A stretch of DNA of 64,000 bases from the NCBI RefSeq assembly GCF_024701975.1, contig NZ_JANLNM010000004.1, forward strand, positions 471,567 to 535,566. Reading direction: 5' to 3'. The stretch comes from Variovorax sp. ZS18.2.2 (GTDB lineage: Bacteria > Pseudomonadota > Gammaproteobacteria > Burkholderiales > Burkholderiaceae_C). Positions 16,320 to 24,308 of the stretch are shown here, piece by piece. Both the position numbers and the translations under genes were made by a program. Position 1 is the first letter of the stretch, and every line of letters begins with the position of its first letter. The notes beneath the pieces are model-generated. The model worked only from the letters and a program-made list of their open reading frames with translations. It searched no databases and was not told the DNA's origin.

Positions 16320-18743
16320 TCAGGTCACCGCAAACGCCACCGGCCCCGCCAGCACTTCATATCCATCGTCAGCCAGAAGCCATACCTTGTAAGAACCCGC
16401 AGCAAGCGCTTCCGTCTTCAGCGTTACCTGGCCGCTGGCACTGGTCGCGTATTGCCAGGCCAGGGAGGGTGACACTGGCGTCGCGAGGGAGGAGGAGAAA
16501 ACACCGACCCAGTTCGTTGCATCGACGTCCTTGTCCGGAACGCTGTAGCTGAAATCGATGGTGCTTCCCGCCGCGATGCTGGTCTTCAAGGCCGTCAGCG
16601 TCGCAGGCGGGGCCGGTGGTGGTGGCGGCGGAGGAGGAATCACCGGCGGCGGCGCCAGGCCCAACTTCGAGTCAGACTTGCTCGCTTTGCCGTTCTCGAC
16701 ATGCCCCGCAAAGCGCCGAAGAAAGCTGTCGCCGGTGTTGGCCGTGATCGACAAGTCGTACCACCCGTCGCTCGTGCTCAGGTCCCAGTAATCCTCGACG
16801 CTGGCGCCGGCGTTCAACGTGAAGTCGCGCTGCGCCGCGCTGCCGTAGCCGTTGACCACCGTCACCTGGCATGGTGCGTCGCCCGTGTTCTTGAGCGTCA
16901 GCTGGATGCTGCGGTTGGTGATGTCGTAGCAAGCGGCGACTTCCGGATTGGCGTGTCCCGCAGCGGTCGCCGTCGACACATTGCCTTTGAACTGACGCAG
17001 GAAGCCATTGGCGCCGTAGACGCTGAAATCGTAGATCCCTTGCGTGATGGCAACCGCGTTCCAGTAATCCGAGAGCTTCTTGCCCGCTTCGACGGTGTAC
17101 ACCCAGGGGCCGTCCGTGCGATTGCCGGCATACACCTGAAACACGGCCGCCACGCTGCCGGTGTTGCCGAAGTCGAGCCAGTACCTGCCGGCGGCGCGAT
17201 CGGTCCTGCCATGCACGAACAGTTCGTAGGGGACGGCGCGAGCGGGGCGCTGACCGGGTTCCTGCCTCGGCAGCGTCTGGGCGGCCGGTGGCGTGGATGT
17301 ATAGCTGCCCGGGTTCGTCGTGGGTGGCACATAGCCCGCGGTGGGCGAGAGCGCCGGAATGACCGGGTCCGGATTGGCGAAGTTGAAAGCCGAAGTCAGG
17401 TCGCCACAGACTGCGCGACGCCAGGGCGAGATGTTCGGCTCCTGCACGCCAAAACAGGCTTCGATGAAACGAATGATCGACGTGTGGTCGAACACCTGCG
17501 AATTGACCCAACCGCCCTTGGACCAAGGTGAAACCACCAGCATCGGGACACGCACGCCAAGGCCGAAAGGCTGGCCATCGGTGTGGTATTCGTTCCGGGT
17601 GCTGACGGTGGACAGCCCTTGATCCGCGGAGAAGGGCGCGAAGGGCGGCGGCACATGGTCGAACCAGCCATCGTTCTCGTCGTAGGTCACGAGCAGCACG
17701 GTCTTGCTCCACACATCCGCGTTGGAGGTCAGTGCCTGCAGGACATGGTCGATGTACCAGGCGCCGCCATTCGCTGGCCAGTCGGGGTGCTCGGTGTAGG
17801 CCTCGGGCGCGGCGATCCACGACACCTTTGGCAAATTGCCGCTGGCGACGTCGTTCTCGAGTTGCTCGAAGAGCGATCCCTTGGTGACGGCAATGTTGGT
17901 TCCGGTCCGAGCCCTGTCGTACAGCGCACTGCCCGGCGTGGCATCGCGGTACTGCTTGAAATAGAGCAACGAGTTGTCGCCGTAATTTCCAATGAACTTG
18001 TCGTTGCTCGTCCAGCCCCAACCTCCGCCTGCATCCAGCCCGGTCCCGATGTCCTGGTAGACCTTCCACGAGATCTTTGGATTTGCCGCCTCGAGCCGCT
18101 CAGGATAGGTCGTCCAGCTGTAGTTGCCCGTCTCGCCATTCGAGATGTCCGGGCCGCCGGTGGCGCCGTTGGTGCCGTCGTTGCCGCAGCATCCACTGAA
18201 CATGTAGTACCGGTTGGGGTCGGTGGGGCCCAGCAAGGAGCAGTGATAGCCGTCGCAGATCGTGAAGGCGTCGGCCAGCGCGAAATGAAAGGGGATGTCC
18301 TCGCGCGTCATGTAGGCCATCGTGCGGGCGCTCTTGGCCGACACCCATCCGTCGTATTGACCCTTGTTCCACGCGTTGTGCCCGTCGGTCCAACCGTGAT
18401 TCAGGCCGGAGATGAATTTCGAGCCGAGGTTGCCGGCATCCGGGTGATAAGGCAGCACATAGCCGCTGCCCTTGGGCTGATACCAGACGGGCTTGCCATC
18501 GGGCAATGCGATCGGACGCGGGTCGCCGAAGCCGCGCACGCCCTTGAGGGTGCCGAAGTACTGGTCGAACGACCGGTTCTCCTGCATTAGGATCACGATG
18601 TGCTCGACGTCCTTGATCGTGCCGGTCTTGTTGTTGGCGGGAAGGGCGAGGGCGCGCCGGATGCCCGGCGGAAAGGCCGCGAGCGCGGCCGCGGCGAGGC
18701 CGGTGGTGGCGGTGCCCGTGAGGAATTTGCGGCGTGAGTTCAT
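16320..18743 (-). CDS. phosphocholine-specific phospholipase C with extra C-terminal domain
   Basis: An 807-residue secreted phospholipase. It begins with a twin-arginine signal (MNSRRKFLTG, Arg4-Arg5), then the phosphoesterase core (DVEHIVILMQENRSFDQYFG; YDENDGWFDHV) and two C-terminal beta domains of the bacterial PLC type around 480-690. After these comes a proline-rich linker at about 695-712 and an extra 95-residue beta-sandwich-like domain (DATNWVGVFSSS, YKVWLLADDGYEVLAG) that the paralogue downstream lacks. It hydrolyses phosphatidylcholine or sphingomyelin to release phosphocholine. Tat export followed by type II secretion is the known route for pseudomonad relatives. It lies 99 bases after the paralogue, probably in one operon. 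Confidence 0.9.
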   Translation of the reverse strand: MNSRRKFLTGTATTGLAAAALAAFPPGIRRALALPANNKTGTIKDVEHIVILMQENRSFDQYFGTLKGVRGFGDPRPIALPDGKPVWYQPKGSGYVLPYHPDAGNLGSKFISGLNHGWTDGHNAWNKGQYDGWVSAKSARTMAYMTREDIPFHFALADAFTICDGYHCSLLGPTDPNRYYMFSGCCGNDGTNGATGGPDISNGETGNYSWTTYPERLEAANPKISWKVYQDIGTGLDAGGGWGWTSNDKFIGNYGDNSLLYFKQYRDATPGSALYDRARTGTNIAVTKGSLFEQLENDVASGNLPKVSWIAAPEAYTEHPDWPANGGAWYIDHVLQALTSNADVWSKTVLLVTYDENDGWFDHVPPPFAPFSADQGLSTVSTRNEYHTDGQPFGLGVRVPMLVVSPWSKGGWVNSQVFDHTSIIRFIEACFGVQEPNISPWRRAVCGDLTSAFNFANPDPVIPALSPTAGYVPPTTNPGSYTSTPPAAQTLPRQEPGQRPARAVPYELFVHGRTDRAAGRYWLDFGNTGSVAAVFQVYAGNRTDGPWVYTVEAGKKLSDYWNAVAITQGIYDFSVYGANGFLRQFKGNVSTATAAGHANPEVAACYDITNRSIQLTLKNTGDAPCQVTVVNGYGSAAQRDFTLNAGASVEDYWDLSTSDGWYDLSITANTGDSFLRRFAGHVENGKASKSDSKLGLAPPPVIPPPPPPPPAPPATLTALKTSIAAGSTIDFSYSVPDKDVDATNWVGVFSSSLATPVSPSLAWQYATSASGQVTLKTEALAAGSYKVWLLADDGYEVLAGPVAFAVT

Positions 18744-18842
18744 CGTGGCTGGTCCTGATGATTCTTGAGGTGGGGGCGTGGCAAGGCGCGGGTGCGTCTT
18801 GTGCGCACCCATCGCCTTGTCATCGAAACGAGGCAGCGAGGC

Positions 18843-21089
18843 TCAGAGGTCTGGCATGCCCATCGCGGGGTCGCTCACCGAGTGCTTGCCGGTTTCCACG
18901 CGGCCGGCGAAGCGGCGGTGAAAGGTGGTGTCCGCATCGCAGGTCACGTCGAAGTCGTACCAGGCGCCGCTGGCTGCGAGGTCCCAGTGCTGCTCGGCCG
19001 AGTTGCCGCCGGCGACGGTGGCAGTCCATGAGCCGTCGTTGCGGTAGGCCTTGGCGCGAATCGTGAACGTGCAGGCGCTCTTGCCGTCGTTGCGCATGCT
19101 CAGGTACACGTTGCCATTGGCGATGTCGTAGCACACACGCACTTCAGGCACCGCTGCATCGCCCGCGCGCAGGCGATTGAGGTCGCCCTTGAAGTGGCGG
19201 TGAAAGCCATTCGGCCCGAGCACCCAGAGGTCGTAGAAGCCGCTGTTGTCGGTCATCGCGCTCCATGCGTCGTCCAGCGTCTTGCCGGACTCGACCATGT
19301 AGCGGCGCGGCAGGCGATCCAGGTGGTACTTGTCGTAAACGTGGAACACGGCGGCGGCCTTGCCGGTATTCGAGAACAGCAGTTGCACCTTGCCGCCGAT
19401 GGCATCGCTGCGCGCGCTCACGTGCAGTTCATAGGGGAGGGCACGTGACGGGCGCGTGCCGGTGGCCTGGCGTGGCACTTGCGGATCGAGCGGAAGCGGG
19501 ACCGCACCCAGGGCCTCCTGAGCCAGTCGCAGATCGCCGGTCTCAGGCTTCGTCGTGCGACCCGCCAGCGGGGGCGGCACTTCCGTATTGGGCGTCACGA
19601 AGTTGAAGGCGCTCGTGAGGTCGCCGCATACCGCGCGCCGGAAGGGCGGGATGTTCGGCTCCTTCACGTCGAAGCATTCCTCGAGAAAGCGGATGACCGA
19701 GGTGTGGTCGAACACCTGCGAGTTGACCCAGCCACCGCGGCTCCACGGCGAGATCACGTACATCGGCACACGCGGGCCCGGACCATAGACGAGACCGTCC
19801 CCGTTCGAGGGATACATCGAGCCCGAAACCGACTTGTGGGTGAAGTACTCGTAGCTCAGGTCTGCATCGGACAGCGTGGTCTTGCCTGCGGCGAGGCTGT
19901 TGCCGGGGGTATCAGGGTTGATCAGCGACGGAGCCGAAGGCGAAGGCATGTGGTCGAAGTTGCCGTCGTTCTCATCGAAGTTGACGATGAGCACCGTCTT
20001 GCTCCATGTGTCGGGAGAGTCGGTGAGCGCTTCCAGCACCTGTTGCGTGTACCAAGCGCCTTCTGCCGGGCTGGAAGGCCCTGGGTGCTCCGAGTATTGG
20101 GCGGGTGCGACGATCCATGACACCTGCGGCAGTTTCTTGTCCAGGATGTCTTGCTTGAATGTCTTCAGAAAGCCGCCGTCGGGCATGGTGTTGGAGATGC
20201 CTTTGTAGAGCGGGTTGTACTTCTCGTTCGTGCGATCGTCGTAGATGGATTTGTAGGGACCTGCTGTCGTCGCCTTCTCGTCGACCATGTTCTTCTCGTT
20301 GGCCTTGCGATAGTTCTTGAAGCCGGCGAGCGGGTTGTCCGTGAAGTTGTCGGGCAAATTCTGATAGACGAACCAGGTGATCCCCTTCTCCTGCAGGCGC
20401 TCGGGAAACGTCTTCCAGTCCAGGGAATCCCCGGAAGGGCCGATGCTGTCCCAGGTGTTGTCTACCGATGCGACACCGGCAACGCCGGTGGTCGTCTGGC
20501 CCGAGGGGCCGTTGGTTCCGGTCCAGTGGAACAAGCGGTTCGAGTTGGTGCCTGTGTGCATGCTGCAGTGGTAGCTGTCACATATCGTGAAGGCGTTGGC
20601 GAGGGCGAACTGGAACTGCAGTTCGGCTTCCTTGAGGTAGCCCATCGCCTGTGTGTGCGGAGGCGTGTCTGCTCTCTTGTACTTTGCCCACTGATACATC
20701 CGGCCGCCGTCCCAGGCGGGCTGGGCGTTCTCCCATCGATGCGGCGTCTCGCCTGCACGTTGCGCGTTGCCTTTGGTCTGGTCGAGGTGGTAGGGCAAAA
20801 CGAGCCTGCCGGTGTCATCTTCCTGCTGCCAGACGTTGCGCCCCTTGGGCAGAGGAATCGTGAACCGGTCGCCGAAGCCGCGCACGCCCATGAGCGTGCC
20901 GAAGTAGTGATCGAACGAGCGGTTTTCCTGCATCAGGATCACGACGTGCTCGACGTCCTTGATCGTGCCGGTCTTGTTGTTGGCGGGAAGGGCGAGCGCA
21001 CGGCGAATGCTCGGCGGGAATGCCGAGAGTGCGAGGGCGGCAGCGCCTGTGGTGGCGGTACCGGTGAGGAATTTGCGGCGTGAATTCAT
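18843..21089 (-). CDS. phosphocholine-specific phospholipase C
   Basis: A 748-residue paralogue of the neighbouring phospholipase. It shares the twin-arginine leader (MNSRRKFLTGTATTG), DVEHVVILMQENRSFDHYFG, NFDENDGNFDHMPSP and the two C-terminal beta domains, and ends at the usual family C-terminus (RFAGRVETGKH...MGMPDL). The first 50 residues are almost identical to the neighbour and the rest is divergent, so the duplication is old or the 5' ends have been homogenised. An alternative ATG six codons upstream (21107) is possible; 21089 matches the paralogue start. It follows a small lipoprotein gene by 26 bases, and a Pho-box-like repeat lies upstream of both. Confidence 0.9.
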   Translation of the reverse strand: MNSRRKFLTGTATTGAAALALSAFPPSIRRALALPANNKTGTIKDVEHVVILMQENRSFDHYFGTLMGVRGFGDRFTIPLPKGRNVWQQEDDTGRLVLPYHLDQTKGNAQRAGETPHRWENAQPAWDGGRMYQWAKYKRADTPPHTQAMGYLKEAELQFQFALANAFTICDSYHCSMHTGTNSNRLFHWTGTNGPSGQTTTGVAGVASVDNTWDSIGPSGDSLDWKTFPERLQEKGITWFVYQNLPDNFTDNPLAGFKNYRKANEKNMVDEKATTAGPYKSIYDDRTNEKYNPLYKGISNTMPDGGFLKTFKQDILDKKLPQVSWIVAPAQYSEHPGPSSPAEGAWYTQQVLEALTDSPDTWSKTVLIVNFDENDGNFDHMPSPSAPSLINPDTPGNSLAAGKTTLSDADLSYEYFTHKSVSGSMYPSNGDGLVYGPGPRVPMYVISPWSRGGWVNSQVFDHTSVIRFLEECFDVKEPNIPPFRRAVCGDLTSAFNFVTPNTEVPPPLAGRTTKPETGDLRLAQEALGAVPLPLDPQVPRQATGTRPSRALPYELHVSARSDAIGGKVQLLFSNTGKAAAVFHVYDKYHLDRLPRRYMVESGKTLDDAWSAMTDNSGFYDLWVLGPNGFHRHFKGDLNRLRAGDAAVPEVRVCYDIANGNVYLSMRNDGKSACTFTIRAKAYRNDGSWTATVAGGNSAEQHWDLAASGAWYDFDVTCDADTTFHRRFAGRVETGKHSVSDPAMGMPDL

Positions 21090-21115
21090 GGTCTTGTCGT
21101 GGGGCATGAGTTCGC

Positions 21116-21304
21116 TCACGGTGCGCAACGCATCTCGGGCTTGACGCCGGTGTCTGGCGGGGGCGTGACGGGGGGCGTGGTGGGTGTTCCGGCGCCCGGC
21201 AGGCCACCGAAGAAGCCGCCACCGTCGTTGCCGCCACCGCAGGCGGAAAGCGTGCAAGCCAGGATCAATGCGGACACGAGCCGCGCAGGAAGTGAATGAA
21301 GCAT
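21116..21304 (-). CDS. small lipoprotein preceding the phospholipase genes
   Basis: A 62-residue lipoprotein. The signal is HSLPARLVSALILACTLSAC, with the lipobox Cys at the end. The mature part is Gly- and Pro-rich (GGGNDGGGFFGG, TPTTPPVTPPP) and probably disordered. An AGAGGA ribosome site lies eight bases before the ATG. No family was recognised. The position as first gene of the phospholipase run, 26 bases upstream, suggests shared transcription. A role in holding or helping the enzymes at the membrane is possible but only a guess. Confidence 0.6.
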   Translation of the reverse strand: MLHSLPARLVSALILACTLSACGGGNDGGGFFGGLPGAGTPTTPPVTPPPDTGVKPEMRCAP

Positions 21305-21423
21305 GGAGTGGTCCTCTCTGTGTAGTTCGTGGGTATCGATCGAGTGATCAGGCGCAAGCAGTGGGAGCGGGCGCAACAAAAAAAAGGCGCCATGAAGGCA
21401 CCGCGCACCGGACTGACCGCAAG

Positions 21424-21466
21424 ACTATGGAGAACGCGTGACGTCGCCGTGAACCGACGATGACAA
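21424..21466 (-). promoter_or_regulatory. triple Pho-box-like repeat and -10 for the lipoprotein-phospholipase operon
   Basis: On the minus strand TTGTCAT, GGTTCAC and ACGTCAC occur at 21466-21460, 21455-21449 and 21444-21438, an exact 11-base period with TCA kept in all three, as in PhoB binding sites. CATAGT at 21429-21424 begins nine bases beyond the last repeat, where PhoB-dependent promoters have their -10. The rest of the 236-base gap shows only an A-run and no gene. Confidence 0.5.
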
Positions 21467-21541
21467 AGCGAAGGCGCTCGCGTGACGAACTGTGTCCCGA
21501 GGGCCTCTCAAGGGGCACTCAGGCTGCTCGCTCACACCTTC

Positions 21542-22441
21542 TCAGGGCTCGTTGCTGATGCCGCTGGACACATGCCCCGCGGGCACATGCCGCGAGGCTG
21601 CATCGACGTGACCCGTCTGGTCGTCGAAGAAGAAATCGGGCTCGAACTCGCGCAGGAACTCGCCCTTGGGCAGGCCGCCGAGGAACATCGCCTCGTCGAC
21701 GCGGATGTTCCAGTTCATCAGCGTGCGGATCGCGCGCTCGTGCGCCGGTGCGCTGCGTGCGGTGACCAGTGCGGTGCGGATGCGCATCTGCGCGTTGCCC
21801 GCCATCTGCAGCCGGTGCAGCGCCATCAGCAGCGGCTTGAACGGGCCTTCGGGCAGCGGCAGGTCGGCCTTGCTGAGTTCATGGGCCTGGAAGGCATCGA
21901 GCCCCTCGGCCTGGAACACGCGCTCGGCTTCGTCGGAGAACAGCACCGCGTCGCCGTCGAAGGCGATGCGCACTTCGTTGGGCCAGGCATCGCTCGCCTT
22001 CACCGATTCGACCAGCACGCGCGCGGCCGGAAAGCCCGCGACCAGCGCCTCGCGCACGTCCTGTGCATTGACCGAGAGAAACAGATGGGCGCGCAGCGGG
22101 CGCAGGTAGCCGAAGGGCGGGCGGCCCTGCGTGAACACGCCGCGCTGCAGCTTGATGTCGGCCGCCGCGCTCGACTTGAAGATGCGCATGCCCGAGACCG
22201 GATCGTTGCGCGAGAGGATCACCACCTCCACGCGCTGCACGCCGTCGTCGTTGAAGCGCAGCAACTTCCGGATCAGCGAGTACGCGATGCCGGGCGCGGC
22301 CGGCACGTCGAGCCGGTCGAGCTGCAGCTTCATGTAGCCCTCGTTGTCGCCGGCCTCGAAGATCTTGTTTTCTTCCTCGAGGTTGAACAGCGCCCGCGAG
22401 GAAATCGCGACCACGAGTTTGTCTTCGAGAGTGACTGGCAT
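21542..22441 (-). CDS. 5'-nucleotidase
   Basis: A 299-residue cytosolic 5'-nucleotidase (PF06189-type). Characteristic segments are KLVVAISSRALFNLEEENKIF near the start, VEVVILSRNDPVSGMRIFKS, the central FLSVNAQDVREAL and RIAFDGDAVLFSDEAE, which carries the HAD-like aspartates, and the late MNWNIRVDEAMFLGGLPKGEFL. It dephosphorylates nucleoside monophosphates, which suits the phosphorus-acquisition genes upstream. The start lies 13 bases after the stop of the gene before it, so it may be the distal gene of the gspLMNDEF run. The C-terminal 30 residues are variable. Confidence 0.88.
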   Translation of the reverse strand: MPVTLEDKLVVAISSRALFNLEEENKIFEAGDNEGYMKLQLDRLDVPAAPGIAYSLIRKLLRFNDDGVQRVEVVILSRNDPVSGMRIFKSSAAADIKLQRGVFTQGRPPFGYLRPLRAHLFLSVNAQDVREALVAGFPAARVLVESVKASDAWPNEVRIAFDGDAVLFSDEAERVFQAEGLDAFQAHELSKADLPLPEGPFKPLLMALHRLQMAGNAQMRIRTALVTARSAPAHERAIRTLMNWNIRVDEAMFLGGLPKGEFLREFEPDFFFDDQTGHVDAASRHVPAGHVSSGISNEP

Positions 22442-22454
22442 GGCAGGAGGCGGT

Positions 22455-23042
22455 TCAGGCGTCGTCGGTGGGCGCTGCGTTGAGCGAGAAGTAGAGCGTA
22501 TCCGACCAGTAGCCCAGGCCCAGGTCGCGCAGCGGCGCCTCGATGCTCTCCTGCGAGGGCGTCAAGATGCGGTCCCAGAAGCTCTTTTTCTTCGGGGTCA
22601 GGAGGGCCAGGGCTGCCTCGACCTCGGCGTCGATGTTTTGCACGCCATGCAGCAGACTCGCGGCCTGCGTGTCGAGCGGCGTGTCGTCCATGCTGAGAAC
22701 CTCGGCGCACTCCAGAAAGATGTAGCCGTTGCGGTCGGCGTGGCGGTTCAGGAAGTCGAGCGCCTGGTCACGCATCGGTGCAATGGCGGGGTGGTCGATG
22801 CGGGACAGGAACTGCTCGAGCCGGTCGATGCCCGCGCCGGCGCGGCCCGCGAGAGCGGTGGGTTCGGGCATGGACCAGATCAGCGAGCGGCAGCGTTGCA
22901 CGTCGGCCGACACCAGCAGCCGGTAAACCAGCGGGATGTTGTAGTTGCACTCCGAGAGGCCCTTGACCTGTTTCGGATCGTTGCCTGCGGCGTCCGGGCC
23001 TGGAACGAAGGGGCTTGCGAACAGGTAGCTCCGATTGGCCAT
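22455..23042 (-). CDS. conserved hypothetical protein
   Basis: A 195-residue soluble, acidic protein without signal or membrane segments. I do not recognise a family. Visible features are an aromatic start (MANRSYLFASPFVPGPDA), a SECNYNIPLVYRLLVS segment, a helical middle, and a C-terminal YWSDTLYFSLN. It lies 12 bases after gspF and 13 bases before the nucleotidase, so it is probably co-transcribed with both. Nothing links it biochemically to secretion. Confidence 0.65.
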   Translation of the reverse strand: MANRSYLFASPFVPGPDAAGNDPKQVKGLSECNYNIPLVYRLLVSADVQRCRSLIWSMPEPTALAGRAGAGIDRLEQFLSRIDHPAIAPMRDQALDFLNRHADRNGYIFLECAEVLSMDDTPLDTQAASLLHGVQNIDAEVEAALALLTPKKKSFWDRILTPSQESIEAPLRDLGLGYWSDTLYFSLNAAPTDDA

Positions 23043-23054
23043 GGCGCGACTCCG

Positions 23055-24293
23055 CTATTTGACGAGCTGGTTCAACTGGATGATCGGCAGCATCACGGCC
23101 AGCACGATCAGCATCACCACCCCGCCCATCGCCACGATGAGCAGCGGCTCGAGGATGGTCGCCAGATGCATCGCGCGGCGCTGCACTTCGGCGCCCAGCT
23201 GGTTGGCCGCGCGCTGCAGCATCAGCGGCAGGGTGCCGGTCTGCTCACCCAGGCGCGCGAACATCGACACGAGGCCGGGAAAGCGCTTCTTCTGCGCAAG
23301 CGCCGAAGCGAGCGGCGCGCCTTCGCGCACCAGCACCAGGGCGTCGAGCGCATCGGCCCGCATCGCGCGGTTGCCCAGCGTTTCGGAGGCAGCCTGCAGC
23401 GCACGCAGGATCGGCACGCCGGCTGTCGCGAGCATCGCGAGCGTGCTCGCGAAACGCGCCGCGTTGTAGCCGCGCGCGAGCTTGCCGACCAGCGGCAGCT
23501 TGAGCCAGGCCGCATCGAACTTGAGGCGGAACGCTTCCTGCGCCAGCGCCACGCGCGCACCGATGGCGACGAGCGCGAGCGCGCCCAGCATCCACCAGCC
23601 GTAGTTGCGCACGCCCGCGCTCAGCGAGAGCATCACGGTGGTGAGAAAAGGCAGCGAGCGCTTGCTGCCCGCGAACACCTGCGCCACCTGCGGCACCACG
23701 TAGCTCACGAGGAAGATCACGATCACGATCGCCACCAGCGTGACGATCGCCGGGTACAGCGCCGCCCCGATCAGCTTCTGCTGCAGCACCTGGCGTTCTT
23801 CCAGGTCGTCGGCCAGGCGGTCGAGCACGAGGCCGAGATTGCCGCTCTGCTCGCCGGCGCCGATCACCGCGATGTAGATGGGCGAGAACTCGCGCGAGTG
23901 CGCCGACAGCGCGCGCGCGAAGGGCGAACCCGCGTTGACCTCGGCGCGCAGCGAGGCGACGAGGTTGCGTTGCGGCTCCGACTCGGCTTCGTCGGTGAGC
24001 GCCGTGAGCGCGCGTTCGAGCGGCAGGCCCGAGGAGACGAGGCCCGCGAGCTGGCGCGTCCACACGGCCAGGCCCGTGGAATTGAAGACGCGCTTGCCGC
24101 CGCCCAGCCAGCGGGAAAGACCGCTGCGCTGCCCGGTGCCATTGATGTGGTCGCTGCCGACCGGCTTGACCGACAGCGGAATCAGCGCCTGCGCACGCAG
24201 CAGGCTGCGGGCGCTGCGCGCGGTGTCGGCTTCCAGCACGCCTTCGCGCGACTGGCCGCTGGCGTCGATGGCTTCGAAGGAATAGGCGGGCAT
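23055..24293 (-). CDS. gspF: type II secretion inner-membrane platform protein GspF
   Basis: A 412-residue polytopic protein of the T2SS/pilus platform. It has two T2SSF domains (about 75-195 and 280-400) and three membrane helices, near 170-195, 225-245 and 380-402. Typical segments are LAVWTRQLAGLVSSGLPLERAL, IGAGEQSGNLGLVLDRLADDLE and the paired LARLGEQTGTLPLMLQRAANQL. It anchors the assembly ATPase GspE at the cytoplasmic face. The gene follows gspE after 15 bases and ends the recognisable gsp run. Confidence 0.95.
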   Translation of the reverse strand: MPAYSFEAIDASGQSREGVLEADTARSARSLLRAQALIPLSVKPVGSDHINGTGQRSGLSRWLGGGKRVFNSTGLAVWTRQLAGLVSSGLPLERALTALTDEAESEPQRNLVASLRAEVNAGSPFARALSAHSREFSPIYIAVIGAGEQSGNLGLVLDRLADDLEERQVLQQKLIGAALYPAIVTLVAIVIVIFLVSYVVPQVAQVFAGSKRSLPFLTTVMLSLSAGVRNYGWWMLGALALVAIGARVALAQEAFRLKFDAAWLKLPLVGKLARGYNAARFASTLAMLATAGVPILRALQAASETLGNRAMRADALDALVLVREGAPLASALAQKKRFPGLVSMFARLGEQTGTLPLMLQRAANQLGAEVQRRAMHLATILEPLLIVAMGGVVMLIVLAVMLPIIQLNQLVK

Positions 24294-24308
24294 GGCGAGG
24301 CTGCGGCG

